Assembly: GCF_019969685.1 (NCBI RefSeq)
Contig: NZ_JAHXYZ010000001.1
Coordinates: 558,001 to 622,000, forward strand
Direction of reading: 5' to 3'
Origin: Microbacterium sp. EST19A
GTDB taxonomy: Bacteria; Actinomycetota; Actinomycetes; Actinomycetales; Microbacteriaceae
Length of the DNA: 64,000 bases
Shown here piece after piece: positions 52,830 to 61,550 of this stretch; within the stretch, counting starts at the first letter, position 1; each line of letters opens with the position of its first letter. Made by a program: the position numbers and the translations under genes. Below the pieces are notes generated by a model, which saw only the letters and a program-made list of their open reading frames with translations, was not told where the DNA came from and did no database searches.

Positions 52830-54416
52830 TCAGCCGACCAGACGGACGCTGGTGGGCTCGATCACGCCGAGCCACTCGAACTCCGCGCCGTTGCCGAACA
52901 TGTAGATCGTGGCGTTCGCGAACGGCACCATGTCGGATGCCGCGAACAGGGCGCTCTCGGCCTCTTCCCACTTGCCGCACCCGTCGCTGCCGTTCATCTG
53001 CGACGCCTCGGCGACGGCCGCGGTGTAGTCGTCGTTCTGGATGGCCGAGAAGTTCGAGCCCTCGGGCGGCACCGTGCCGCTGACGAAGCCGATGGCCTGA
53101 TCGGGGCTGTTCACGCTCAGCGTCAGCCAGCCGATGTCCCAGGCTCCGGTGCCGAACGTCGCCTCGAGCAGCGCGGTCTCGTCCTGCTGCTTGCCGTCGA
53201 CCTCGGCGCCGATCTCGTCCCAGGCGGCGAGCGCGAGCTCGGCGGCTGCGGCGGCCGCGGCCCCCAGGCTGTTCTCGTAGAGGAACGTCAGACTGAGCCT
53301 GGTGCCGTCCTTCTCGCGCACGCCGTCGGCGCCGCGCACCCAGCCGGCCTCGTCGAGCGTGGCGTTGGCGGCATCGACGTCGAACTCCGGGAGCGAGTCC
53401 GAGATCGCGTCGTAGGTGCACACGGTCGGCTCCACGACGGCGAGCGCGGTGGCCCGTCCGCCCTTGCCGGCGGTGAGCACGTTCGCGAGCTCGTCGAGGT
53501 CGACCGCCTGCGTGAGCGCCTTGCGGACGGCCGGGTCGCTGGTCGGGTGGCCCTCGGCGTGGTTGTACCACTGCTCGCCCGCGATGGCCGTGGCCTCACG
53601 CTGGAACAGGCCGGCACCGATCGCGCGGTCGGCGTCGGGCCCGGTGAGCTGCGCCGCGTTGGCCTCTCCGGAGAGGAGCAGGTTCGCCGCTGTCGTGCCG
53701 TCGGAGACGATGCGCACGTTGACCCTCGCCGGGATCCCCGCCTCGTCGACCGTGGCGCCGCCCGGTCCCCAGGCGTAGTCCTCGCGCAGCTCGTACGTGT
53801 AGTGGTCGCTCGGCACGGCCTCCGTCAGCACGTACGGGCCGGTGCCGTCCGTACCCGCCGCGAGACCGTCACGGTCGGTGAGAGAGCTGCCGCAGACCAT
53901 CGGCAGCCCGCCGAGGCCGAGCAGCAGGAACGGCGCCGGGCTGCTCAGCGTCATCGTGACCGTGTCGCCCTCGGCGACGCTGGTGACCCCCACCGGGAGG
54001 AAGGCGCCGAGGAAGCCGCTCTCGTTCGCCGGGTCTGAGATCCAGTTCAGGTTGTCGGCGGCGGTCTGCGCTGTGAAGTCGCTGCCGTCGCCGCACGTGA
54101 TGCCCTCGTTGATCTTGAGGGTCGCGGTCGTTCCGTCGACGTTCCATTCGGAGGCGAGCTGGCTGCGCACCTCGCCGTCGGGGTCGATGCTCACGAGCGT
54201 GTCGTAGGCGAGCTTGCTGATGTCGAACAGCGCGCTGCCCGCCGAGAGCTGCGGGTCGAGGTTGCCCGGGTCGGAGCCGAGGAGGGTCGTGAACGTGCCG
54301 CCCTCGACCGGATCGCCTCCGCCGCCTCCTCCCCCCTCTGTTCCGCAGGCGACGAGCAGGGATGCGAGAGCGGTCACGGCGACGACGGCGGTGACGGCGG
54401 TGCGTTTCGGTGTCAT
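52830..54416 (-). CDS. Peptide-type substrate-binding lipoprotein (family 5)
   Basis: A 528-residue lipoprotein. The lipobox LVAC-G (Cys at about residue 24) is followed by a Gly-rich spacer. The mature part has NLDPQLSAGSALFDIS and FTAQTAADNLNWI, as in DppA/OppA-like binding proteins, and VRKALTQAVDLDELANV. It captures peptides outside the membrane for the importer encoded by the next three genes. AAGGAAC precedes the start. Confidence 0.92.
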   Translation of the reverse strand: MTPKRTAVTAVVAVTALASLLVACGTEGGGGGGGDPVEGGTFTTLLGSDPGNLDPQLSAGSALFDISKLAYDTLVSIDPDGEVRSQLASEWNVDGTTATLKINEGITCGDGSDFTAQTAADNLNWISDPANESGFLGAFLPVGVTSVAEGDTVTMTLSSPAPFLLLGLGGLPMVCGSSLTDRDGLAAGTDGTGPYVLTEAVPSDHYTYELREDYAWGPGGATVDEAGIPARVNVRIVSDGTTAANLLLSGEANAAQLTGPDADRAIGAGLFQREATAIAGEQWYNHAEGHPTSDPAVRKALTQAVDLDELANVLTAGKGGRATALAVVEPTVCTYDAISDSLPEFDVDAANATLDEAGWVRGADGVREKDGTRLSLTFLYENSLGAAAAAAAELALAAWDEIGAEVDGKQQDETALLEATFGTGAWDIGWLTLSVNSPDQAIGFVSGTVPPEGSNFSAIQNDDYTAAVAEASQMNGSDGCGKWEEAESALFAASDMVPFANATIYMFGNGAEFEWLGVIEPTSVRLVG

Positions 54417-54483
54417 GACGTTCCTTCTGGCAGGGGGATCGGGTGTTCGGGAGGATGGACGCGGCGTACCGGCGTCCGAGAGG

Positions 54484-55899
54484 TCATCGTGATCGCGGAA
54501 CGGCGCGACCGAAGTGGATGTAGGACGCGCGCCCGTCGGGCGCGGGCTCGAGGAAGGCGAGCACCATGTGCATGCCGCTCTTCCGCTCGCGCAGGATGAG
54601 CGATCCGTCTTCGAAGGGCACGAGCTCGTCGGTCGACGGCTGCGCCCCGAGGGCGAGGAGTTCGGGCGTCGGGCGCTGCTCCAGCCACAGGCGGCCTTCG
54701 TCGTCCTGCGACACCTCCATCTCCATCGTGGAGTTGGAGTAGACGCCGAGGTATCCGTCCACGGCGTCCGGCGTCGTGGATTCTGCGGATGCCGTCGGCG
54801 GGGTCGGTGCAGGCGGAAGGCCGTCGCCGGTCAGGTCGCGCAGGAGCGCATCGGCGACATCGTGGAAGAGTCCGGCGCCGTCTCCGCCGTTGGTGAGCAG
54901 CACCACGGCGACGCCGGCATCCGGAGCGATCCGCAGGAACGATGACTGCCCGACGGTGTTGCCGTCGTGACCGAACAGCGGATTCTCGCCGTCGCGGTCG
55001 ATCTCCCAGCCCAGGCCCCAGGCCGCACCCATGCCCGCCAGCCGGGGCAGTCGCACGGACGCGGTGCGCATGTTCGTCGCCGCATCACGGGAGAGGAGAC
55101 CGTGTCCGCCGTCGCCTCCGTCGGTGGACGAGGCATCCGCGGCCTGCAGGTGCGCTCGGGCGAAGACCGCGAGATCGCGAGCCGACATCGCGAGCATGGA
55201 GCCTGCGGGTTCGTTCGACCGCGCCATGGCCCAGAACGGCGCCGGCTGCGGCTCCCCGCCGTCTTCGGCGTCGAGGTGCCCGACGGCGGCACGGTGCAGG
55301 ATCGCCTCGTACGGGCTCGGCGAGACGGTCGCCAGTCCGAGCGGTGTCGCGAGGTGAGCGAGCAGCGCCTGCTCCCAGGTCGACTCCCGGAGGATCTCGA
55401 TCATGCGGCCGAGGAGCACGTAGCCGGCGTTGCTGTAGGAGAAGAGCGCGCCGGGCGGGAAGGTCTGCACCGCGTCGGCGAGCAGCGCGATGTACTTCTC
55501 GACGGCGTCGTCTCCGCGTCCGGTGTCGGTGAAGATGTCGCCCTCGAAGCCCGACCGGTGGCTGAGCAGCTGGCGCACGGTGATCGCCGCGGCGGCCGCC
55601 TCGTCGCCGATCGCGAACTCCGGCACGTAGCGGCGGATCGGCGCATCGAGGTCGACCACCCCCTCGTCGACCAGCTGCATCACCATCGTCGCGGTCCACA
55701 CCTTCGTGATCGACCCGATCTGGAAGACGGAATCGACGGTGGCCTCGACGCGGGTCGCGGTGCTGAGCAGTCCCACGGCGTGCTCGACGATCTCGCCGTC
55801 GATGACGACCGCGACCGAGGCGGCGGGCACGCCGCGCTTCTGAGCATGCGATCCGAGCGTGGAACGCAGGAGTTCACCGACCTGAGAGGGGCTGTGCAT
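54484..55899 (-). CDS. S12-family serine hydrolase (beta-lactamase/D-aminopeptidase type)
   Basis: A 471-residue S12 protein. Ser63-x-x-Lys66 is in GSITKVWTAT, Tyr-x-Asn in FSYSNAGYVLLG, and HDGNTVGQS replaces the KTG motif. It is clearly related to the C-terminal half of the S9-S12 fusion: TDTGRGDD-VEKYIALL and WAMARSNEPAGSMLA-like segments match. No signal peptide is visible, so the enzyme seems cytoplasmic, unlike penicillin-binding proteins. It likely hydrolyses D-amino-acid peptides, amides or esters. It opens the operon; TAGAGT (55906-55911) lies 6 bases before the ATG. Confidence 0.88.
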   Translation of the reverse strand: MHSPSQVGELLRSTLGSHAQKRGVPAASVAVVIDGEIVEHAVGLLSTATRVEATVDSVFQIGSITKVWTATMVMQLVDEGVVDLDAPIRRYVPEFAIGDEAAAAAITVRQLLSHRSGFEGDIFTDTGRGDDAVEKYIALLADAVQTFPPGALFSYSNAGYVLLGRMIEILRESTWEQALLAHLATPLGLATVSPSPYEAILHRAAVGHLDAEDGGEPQPAPFWAMARSNEPAGSMLAMSARDLAVFARAHLQAADASSTDGGDGGHGLLSRDAATNMRTASVRLPRLAGMGAAWGLGWEIDRDGENPLFGHDGNTVGQSSFLRIAPDAGVAVVLLTNGGDGAGLFHDVADALLRDLTGDGLPPAPTPPTASAESTTPDAVDGYLGVYSNSTMEMEVSQDDEGRLWLEQRPTPELLALGAQPSTDELVPFEDGSLILRERKSGMHMVLAFLEPAPDGRASYIHFGRAVPRSR

Positions 55900-55905
55900 G
55901 CCCTC

Positions 55906-55911
55906 ACTCTA
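55906..55911 (-). promoter_or_regulatory. -10 box TAGAGT of the peptide-salvage operon
   Basis: On the minus strand TAGAGT is followed by GAGGGC and the ATG at 55899. It is the only promoter-like box I see at the head of the operon. GAGGG in those 6 bases could also act as a short ribosome-binding site. Confidence 0.45.
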
Positions 55912-56004
55912 GGCATCGGCATCCCCCCTCTCGCTGGTCGGATTCGACGGATCGGTACCGATGCGTTCGTCGGATCGAACGAACCTGCATATCGGTCAGA
56001 AAGA

Positions 56005-56021
56005 TTAGATAGGCTAACTAA
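56005..56021. promoter_or_regulatory. MarR-type operator upstream of the MarR gene
   Basis: TTAGATAGGCTAACTAA is a 17-base palindrome with 7 of 8 symmetric pairs, ending 3 bases before the MarR start codon. It contains a -10-like TAGGCT (56010-56015). There is no ribosome-binding site, so the transcript may be leaderless and self-repressed. Confidence 0.6.
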
Positions 56022-56024
56022 ACA

Positions 56025-56465
56025 ATGTCTGCGTCTGAAGAGTCCCTCCACCTGACCGCCACAGACCTTCGCATGGCCACGTTCCGGATGGCCCGCCGCC
56101 TGAGATGCGCACGCGCCACCGACTCGATGAGCGATGCCCAGCTCGCGGTGCTCGCCGAGCTGCGCGCCAACGGCCGCCGCACCATCACGACGCTCGCCGA
56201 ACGACAGCGCGTGACGGCGCCGTCGATGACGAACATCGTCAACGGCCTCGAGGAGCAGGGCTTCGTCGCCCGCACGCCGGACGAGGACGACCGGCGGCGC
56301 GTGCAGGTCGACATCACCGACGCCGGCACCGAGATCGTCGTCGAGACCATCCGGCGGCGCGACGAACTCCTGGCCGACATGCTCCGCGAGGTCGACTACA
56401 CCGAGGACGAGCTCGCGACGCTGCGCGAAGCCAGCGCCCTGATGCGGCGGGCGGTGGAACGATGA
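56025..56465 (+). CDS. MarR-family regulator
   Basis: A 146-residue MarR protein with the winged helix ITTLAERQRVTAPSMTNIVNGLEEQGFVARTPDEDDRRRVQVDIT (residues about 45-90; the Asp-Arg-Arg wing DEDDRRRV is characteristic). It overlaps the MFS gene by 4 bases. A 17-base palindrome covers its promoter, so it probably represses itself and the exporter and responds to an exported drug or metabolite. Confidence 0.93.
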   Translation: MSASEESLHLTATDLRMATFRMARRLRCARATDSMSDAQLAVLAELRANGRRTITTLAERQRVTAPSMTNIVNGLEEQGFVARTPDEDDRRRVQVDITDAGTEIVVETIRRRDELLADMLREVDYTEDELATLREASALMRRAVER

Positions 56466-57799
56466 GCGCCATGTTCCGTTCGTTCGCGAACATCAACTAC
56501 CGGATCTGGTTCGCCGGCGCCCTCGTCTCCAACATCGGCGGCTGGATGCAGGCGACCGCGCAGGACTGGGTGGTGCTGACCGAGCTGACCGACAACGACG
56601 CGACCGCGATGGGCGTCACGATGGCGCTGCAGTTCGGCCCTCCCCTCCTCCTGGTGAGCCTGACCGGCTGGGTCGCCGATCGATTCGACCGGCGCCACAT
56701 CCTGCTGGTCACGCAGAGCGCGCTGCTGGGTCTCGCCGTCGCCGTCGGCATCCTTCTCCTCAACGGCGTGATGACGCTGCCGATGATGTTCTGCTTCGCA
56801 CTCGGATTCGGCGTGGTCAACGCGTTCGACGCTCCGGCGCGTCAGGCGTTCGTCTCCGACATGGTCACCACGGGCGACACGTCGAACGCGGTCGCCCTCA
56901 ACTCGGCATCCTTCAACCTGGCGCGCATGATCGGCCCGGCCGTCGGCGGACTCCTGATCGTGGCGATCGGCTCGGGGTGGGTGTTCATCGTCAACGCCGC
57001 CACCTTCCTCGCCATGATCCTCGCCCTGCTGATGCTGCGCACGGGACTCCTGGCCGCCCGACCGAAGGCCCGCAACCGCGGCGGTCTCGCCGCCGGCTTC
57101 CGATACGTGTGGGGGCGCAGCGACCTGCGGGTCGTGTTCGTCACCGTCTTCCTCATCGGCGCCTTCGGCATGAACTTCCCCATCTTCGCCTCGACCATGG
57201 CGATCGAGTTCGGTGCCGGGGCCGACGGATACGGCGTGCTCAGCTCGGTCCTCGCGATCGGCTCGCTGGCCGGTGCGCTGCTCGCGGCGCGGCGGGACCG
57301 GGCGCGGGTTCGCGTCGTGATCTTCGCCGCCGGCGGATTCGGCGTCGCCGCCTTCGTCTCCTCCGCGATGCCGTCGTACGCGTCGTACGCGGTCACGCTG
57401 ACCTTCACGGGCTTCATGATCGTGACACTGCTGACCACGGCGAACGGCTACGTGCAGATGACCACCGATCCGGCGCTGCGCGGGCGTGTGCTCGCGCTGT
57501 ACATGGCCGTGATCATGGGCTCGACGCCGGTCGGCGCTCCCATCGCCGGCTGGGTGGCCGATGCCTTCGGCCCGCGTACCGCGATCATGCTCGGCGGGAC
57601 GGCGGGATTCGTCGCGTGTGCGATCGGGGTGATCTGGGTCATCACAGCGGGACGACTGCATCGTCATGAGAAGCGGAAGTTCCTGCTCACGATCGACGAG
57701 ACGCGTCCGCTCAGCGTCGTCGACGACGTCGATCCGCTCGAGTTCAGCGACGAAGCGGCCGTGACCACGCCGATCCGCACCGCACCGAAGACCGACTGA
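56462..57799 (+). CDS. MFS exporter (EntS-like)
   Basis: A 445-residue MFS transporter with about 12 membrane segments. The N-terminal NYRIWFAGALVSNIGGWMQATAQDWVV and the loop WVADRFDRRHILLVTQ are typical of EntS/tetracycline-type efflux MFS (MFS_3). Later NAFDAPARQAFVSDMV is also shared by the group. A charged cytoplasmic tail of about 45 residues follows the last segment. Coupled to MarR by an ATGA overlap, it is probably an inducible efflux pump. Confidence 0.9.
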   Translation: MSAMFRSFANINYRIWFAGALVSNIGGWMQATAQDWVVLTELTDNDATAMGVTMALQFGPPLLLVSLTGWVADRFDRRHILLVTQSALLGLAVAVGILLLNGVMTLPMMFCFALGFGVVNAFDAPARQAFVSDMVTTGDTSNAVALNSASFNLARMIGPAVGGLLIVAIGSGWVFIVNAATFLAMILALLMLRTGLLAARPKARNRGGLAAGFRYVWGRSDLRVVFVTVFLIGAFGMNFPIFASTMAIEFGAGADGYGVLSSVLAIGSLAGALLAARRDRARVRVVIFAAGGFGVAAFVSSAMPSYASYAVTLTFTGFMIVTLLTTANGYVQMTTDPALRGRVLALYMAVIMGSTPVGAPIAGWVADAFGPRTAIMLGGTAGFVACAIGVIWVITAGRLHRHEKRKFLLTIDETRPLSVVDDVDPLEFSDEAAVTTPIRTAPKTD

Positions 57800-57859
57800 C
57801 GCCCGGCATCCCTCGAAGGGCCCGTTGTCAACACCCTTTGCGGCGGATGCGGTCGGACG

Positions 57860-57865
57860 TATCGT
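57860..57865 (+). promoter_or_regulatory. -10 box TATCGT, 6 nt before start codon
   Basis: TATCGT is followed by CGCCGC and the ATG at 57872, with no purine-rich ribosome-binding site. A TTGTCA at 57825-57830 is too far away (29 bases) to be its -35 box. Confidence 0.45.
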
Positions 57866-57871
57866 CGCCGC

Positions 57872-58258
57872 ATGGACGAGAACATGGACAGCACCCCGCA
57901 CCCGCAGGATCCCGCCGAGGGCGCCACCGGCGTCGACGGGACGACCGAGAACGAAGGCCACCAGGGCGGCGATGACGGCGCCATCCAGGGCGACGCCGAT
58001 CGTGGCGAGTCCACGGGCGGCGCCATCCAGGGCGACGCAGGATCGGACCGCGAGGACTCCGGTGACGGTGAAGGCGGCGCGATCCAGGGCGACAGCTCGC
58101 GCGGCGAATCCACCGGCGGCGCCATCCAGGGCAGCGCCGGCCCGGGTCACGAGGCGCCGCTCGGCGGCGACCAGGGGACCGAGGATCAGCTCCAGGCCGA
58201 CAACGCCGCCGAAGAGGACACCCTGAAGACCCTCGACCCGGACTCCCCGCCGGCCTGA
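57872..58258 (+). CDS. Acidic, disordered protein with four GGAIQGD-type repeats
   Basis: A 128-residue, highly acidic protein with no hydrophobic core. It contains almost only Gly, Asp, Glu, Ser, Gln and Ala. The repeats are DGAIQGDADRGESTG, GGAIQGDAGSDREDSG, GGAIQGDSSRGESTG and GGAIQGSAGPGHE, so the unit is about 16-20 residues with a constant GAIQG core. No signal peptide or membrane segment is visible. The gene stands between the exporter and rocD. The codon pattern and the in-frame repeats support real coding. I do not recognise the family; it may be a stress-related or hydrophilin-like protein, which is a guess. Confidence 0.7.
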   Translation: MDENMDSTPHPQDPAEGATGVDGTTENEGHQGGDDGAIQGDADRGESTGGAIQGDAGSDREDSGDGEGGAIQGDSSRGESTGGAIQGSAGPGHEAPLGGDQGTEDQLQADNAAEEDTLKTLDPDSPPA

Positions 58259-58265
58259 GCGGACG

Positions 58266-58299
58266 GCTCGTGCTCCGAGGTCAGGCCCCGAGCACGAGC
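58266..58299. terminator. Bidirectional terminator hairpin
   Basis: GCTCGTGCTC (58266-58275) and GAGCACGAGC (58290-58299) pair perfectly around a 14-base loop. It lies between the convergent repeat-protein and rocD genes and overlaps the end of rocD, including its stop codon. Confidence 0.6.
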
Positions 58300-59495
58300 T
58301 TGAGCTGCTCGACAGCCCAATCCAGCTCCGTCGCGCGGATCACGAGCGGCGGAGCGATGCGGATGGTCTGACCGTGGGTGTCCTTCACGAGCACGCCGCG
58401 AGCGAGCAGCTTCTCGGCGATCTCGCGTCCGGTGCCCTGGGCAGGGTCGATGTCGACGCCGGCCCACAGTCCCGCGAGGCGGACGGCGGTGACGCCGTGC
58501 CCGACCAGCGGCTGCAGCGCCTGACCGAGGTGCTCGCCGAGCGCGCGGGCGCGCTCCTGGAACTCCCCCGACTCGAGCATCTCGACCACGCGCAGGCCGA
58601 CGGCTGCGGCGAGCGGGTTGCCGCCGAACGTCGAGCCGTGCTCACCCGGGCGGATGACGCCGAGCACGTCGGCATCGCCGACGACGGCGGAGACGGGAAG
58701 GATGCCGCCGCCGAGGGCCTTGCCCAGCAGGTACAGATCCGGGACCACGCCCTCACGGTCGCAGGCGAAGGTCTCGCCCACGCGGCCGAGCCCGGACTGG
58801 ATCTCGTCGGCGATGAACAGCACGTTCTTCTCGTCGCAGATCTCGCGGATCCTGCGGAGGTAGCCCTCCGGCGGGATCACGACCCCGGCCTCGCCCTGGA
58901 TCGGCTCCACGAGCACGGCGGCCGTGTCGTCGGTGATGGCCGCCGCGATGGCATCCGCATCTCCGTACGGCACCACGTCGAAGCCGGGCGTGTACGGGCC
59001 GAACCCGTCGCGGGCCGACTCGTCGTCACTGAAGCTGACGATCGTGGTCGTGCGGCCGTGGAAGTTGCCGGCCGCGACGATGATGCGCGCGCGCCCCTCC
59101 GCGATACCCTTCACCCGGTAGCCCCACGCGCGGGCGACCTTGATGCCGGTCTCGACGGCCTCGGCGCCCGTGTTCATCGGCAGGACCATGTCCTTGCCCG
59201 CGAGCTTCGCGAGCGCGGCGGCGAACGGCTCGAGCCGGTCGCTCTGGAACGCGCGGCTGATGAGCGTGACGCGTCCGAGCTGCTCGGTGAGCGCGGCGAC
59301 GAGAGCCGGATGCCGGTGACCGAAGTTCACGGCCGAGTATGCCGCGAGCAGGTCGAGGTATCGCTTGCCCTCGACGTCCGTCAGCCAGGCACCCTCACCG
59401 CGGGCGATGTTCACCGGCAGCGGGTGGTAGTTGTGCGCGACGTGCGGCTCGGTCGCCGTGCCGGTCGCGTCGGTCGCCTCCACGAGCCCGGTCAC
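58281..59495 (-). CDS. rocD: Ornithine aminotransferase
   Basis: A 404-residue class III PLP aminotransferase. NTGAEAVETGIKVARAWGY, FHGRTTTIVSFSDD and VEPIQGEAGVVIPPEGYL are ornithine-aminotransferase features. DEIQSGLGRVG holds the PLP-binding Asp, and LLGKALGGGILPVSAV has the PLP-binding Lys. It converts ornithine and 2-oxoglutarate to glutamate semialdehyde and glutamate. The GTG at 59495 overlaps the dimethylargininase stop (GTGA), so the two form an arginine-derivative catabolic unit. Confidence 0.93.
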   Translation of the reverse strand: MTGLVEATDATGTATEPHVAHNYHPLPVNIARGEGAWLTDVEGKRYLDLLAAYSAVNFGHRHPALVAALTEQLGRVTLISRAFQSDRLEPFAAALAKLAGKDMVLPMNTGAEAVETGIKVARAWGYRVKGIAEGRARIIVAAGNFHGRTTTIVSFSDDESARDGFGPYTPGFDVVPYGDADAIAAAITDDTAAVLVEPIQGEAGVVIPPEGYLRRIREICDEKNVLFIADEIQSGLGRVGETFACDREGVVPDLYLLGKALGGGILPVSAVVGDADVLGVIRPGEHGSTFGGNPLAAAVGLRVVEMLESGEFQERARALGEHLGQALQPLVGHGVTAVRLAGLWAGVDIDPAQGTGREIAEKLLARGVLVKDTHGQTIRIAPPLVIRATELDWAVEQLKLVLGA

Positions 59496-60388
59496 ACTGC
59501 ACCGCGCAGTTCGAGGGTGCAGCACTTGATGCCGCCGCCGCCGAGCAGGAGCTCGGACAGGTCGACCATGATCGGGTTGTAGCCGCGCTCGCGCAGCTGC
59601 TGCTCGAAGCCCTTCGCCCGCGGCGAGATGACGACGTTGTAGCCGTCGCTCGCGGAGTTCAGGCCGAAGACCGAGCCGTCCTCATCCGACACGAGGATGG
59701 CCTCGGGGAAGCGCTCCTCGAGGATCGCGCGGCTGGCGTCGTCGAAGGCCCCGGGGAGGTAGGCGATGTTGGCGCGCTCGGGCCCGCCGTTCTCCACGCC
59801 CTGCACCGGGTCGAGCACGGCGATCGCCGTGTCGAGGTGGTAGAAGCGCGGGTCGACGAGGTTGAGCGACACGACCTCGCGGCCGAACACCTCGCCGACC
59901 TCACGGTGGCTGTCGCCGGTCGAGCGGAAGCCGGTGCCGGCGAGGATCACGTCGCCGACGAGCAGGAAGTCGCCCTCGCCCTCGTTGACCTCTTCCGGGA
60001 TGACGGTGTCGTAGCCGGCCTGGCGGAACCAGTCGGCGAAGGCTGGAGCCTCGCCCTGACGCTCGACGAACCGGAACTTCGGCACGTAGGCGCGGCCGTC
60101 GATGAGGAAGCCGCCGTTGGCCGTGTAGACCATGTCGGGGAAGCCGGCGAGCGGCTCGATCAGCTCGACCTCGTGACCGAGCTCGAGGTACAGGTCGTGC
60201 AGCTTCTGCCACTGCTCGACGGCCTTCGCCGTGTCGGTCGGCTTCGACGGCTCCATCCACGGGTTGATCGAGTAGTTGACCGTGAAGTGCGACGGGCTGC
60301 ACATCAGGTAGTGGCGGTGATGCGCGGTGCGGGTGGGCACCGCGGTCGCGGTGGTCTCAGGCGTCGACAGCGTGTTTTCGAAAGACAA
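59492..60388 (-). CDS. Dimethylargininase (DDAH), amidinotransferase superfamily
   Basis: A 298-residue guanidino-modifying enzyme. Substrate and catalytic motifs are NPWMEPSKPTDT, MVYTANGGFLIDGRAYVP, EGEGDFLLVGDVILAG, and the nucleophile Cys in GGGIKCCTLELRG at the C-terminus. It likely hydrolyses methylarginines (or arginine) to citrulline and an amine. The TTG start at 60388 is preceded by GAGGAG and fits the N-terminus SFENTLSTPE; the longer frame from 60511 has no such site. Coupled to rocD. Confidence 0.88.
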   Translation of the reverse strand: MSFENTLSTPETTATAVPTRTAHHRHYLMCSPSHFTVNYSINPWMEPSKPTDTAKAVEQWQKLHDLYLELGHEVELIEPLAGFPDMVYTANGGFLIDGRAYVPKFRFVERQGEAPAFADWFRQAGYDTVIPEEVNEGEGDFLLVGDVILAGTGFRSTGDSHREVGEVFGREVVSLNLVDPRFYHLDTAIAVLDPVQGVENGGPERANIAYLPGAFDDASRAILEERFPEAILVSDEDGSVFGLNSASDGYNVVISPRAKGFEQQLRERGYNPIMVDLSELLLGGGGIKCCTLELRGAV

Positions 60389-60538
60389 GATGCTCCTCGG
60401 AACTTTACGCGGCGGACTCTGTCCAGGGGCCCGGCGGTCCTTCGACCCGCCTCTCGTCAGAGAGGTTGCGGGGAAGATGCGACTCGAGCACGCCAGCATC
60501 CATTCTGTCATCCGCCCCCTGTGCGTCGCCAGGGCGCA

Positions 60539-61546
60539 TCAGGTCCCGCGCACGACCACCTTGCCGACGGTATGCCCTGCCTCGATGTGCGCGAGAGCGG
60601 CCGCCCCCTCGGCGAACGGGTACTCGTGCTCGATCACGGGAGAGACGCGCCCTTCGGCCACGAGCTCCAGCAGTTTCGCGAGCACCTCCGGACGCGGCGT
60701 CGCTGCCAGCGGACGCACGCGGCGCGATCCGACCGAGACGAAGGCGGCCTTGATCATGCGCGGCACCGGACCCATGACGGGGCCGCCGTCGCCGGTCACC
60801 AGCACCACCGACCCTCCGGGTGCGACGAGGCGCTGCAGCTCGTGCAGCGGCATCCCGCCCGCGATGTCGATGACCGCGTCGAAGTGCTCGGCCGGGAGGT
60901 CGCCCAGGGGCGAGGTGCGGTGGTCGAGGGTGCGCACGGCGCCGAGGTGCTCGACGAGCGGCGCGTTGCGGGTGCGGCACGTGGCCCAGACCTCGGCACC
61001 ACGGAGGGCGGCGAGCTGCACGGCGAACGTGCCGACGCCTCCGGAGGCACCGATGATCAGCACCCGCGGTGCAGCGCCCCCGCGCAGTCCGACCTCGGCG
61101 AGGTCGAGGGCCTGCCAGGCGGTGCCTCCGGCGACCGGAAGACAGGCGGCGACGCCCGCCTCGACGTCGGGCGGGATGGGGACGAGCCGGGCGGCGGGCA
61201 CCGTCACGTACTCCGCGAGGCCTCCTCCGCCGACGAGCTCGCCGACCACGCGTTCGCCGAGCTCGGCGCCGACGACGTCAGGGCCGACCGTGACCACGAG
61301 GCCGGCGACCTCCATGCCGCGCACCGGATGCTTCGGCTTGGTGAGGCCGAAGACCGGCCGGACGAGCAGCGGATCCCCGAGCAGCAGCCGCACGTCTCCG
61401 GCGTTCAGGCCCGTGGCGAGCACGCGCAGCACCACCTCGCCGCGGCCGGGAACCGGCACCGGGATGGTCTGCAGGGTCACGCCGTCTGCGGGCCCGTAGG
61501 TCTCGCGGCTCCAGGCGCTCATGGTCGAGGTGTCGGTCGTGTTCAT
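60539..61546 (-). CDS. Zinc-free quinone oxidoreductase-like NAD(P)-dependent dehydrogenase (MDR family)
   Basis: A 335-residue medium-chain dehydrogenase/reductase. N-terminal GROES-like domain (TGLNAGDVRLLLGD), then the Rossmann fold VLIIGASGGVGTFAVQLAALRGAEV. The catalytic zinc ligands of alcohol dehydrogenases are absent, as in quinone oxidoreductases (qor-like). It probably reduces quinones or enones with NADPH. It lies 4 bases after the Xre gene, so it may be part of the Xre-controlled unit. Confidence 0.87.
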   Translation of the reverse strand: MNTTDTSTMSAWSRETYGPADGVTLQTIPVPVPGRGEVVLRVLATGLNAGDVRLLLGDPLLVRPVFGLTKPKHPVRGMEVAGLVVTVGPDVVGAELGERVVGELVGGGGLAEYVTVPAARLVPIPPDVEAGVAACLPVAGGTAWQALDLAEVGLRGGAAPRVLIIGASGGVGTFAVQLAALRGAEVWATCRTRNAPLVEHLGAVRTLDHRTSPLGDLPAEHFDAVIDIAGGMPLHELQRLVAPGGSVVLVTGDGGPVMGPVPRMIKAAFVSVGSRRVRPLAATPRPEVLAKLLELVAEGRVSPVIEHEYPFAEGAAALAHIEAGHTVGKVVVRGT

Positions 61547-61550
61547 GGTG

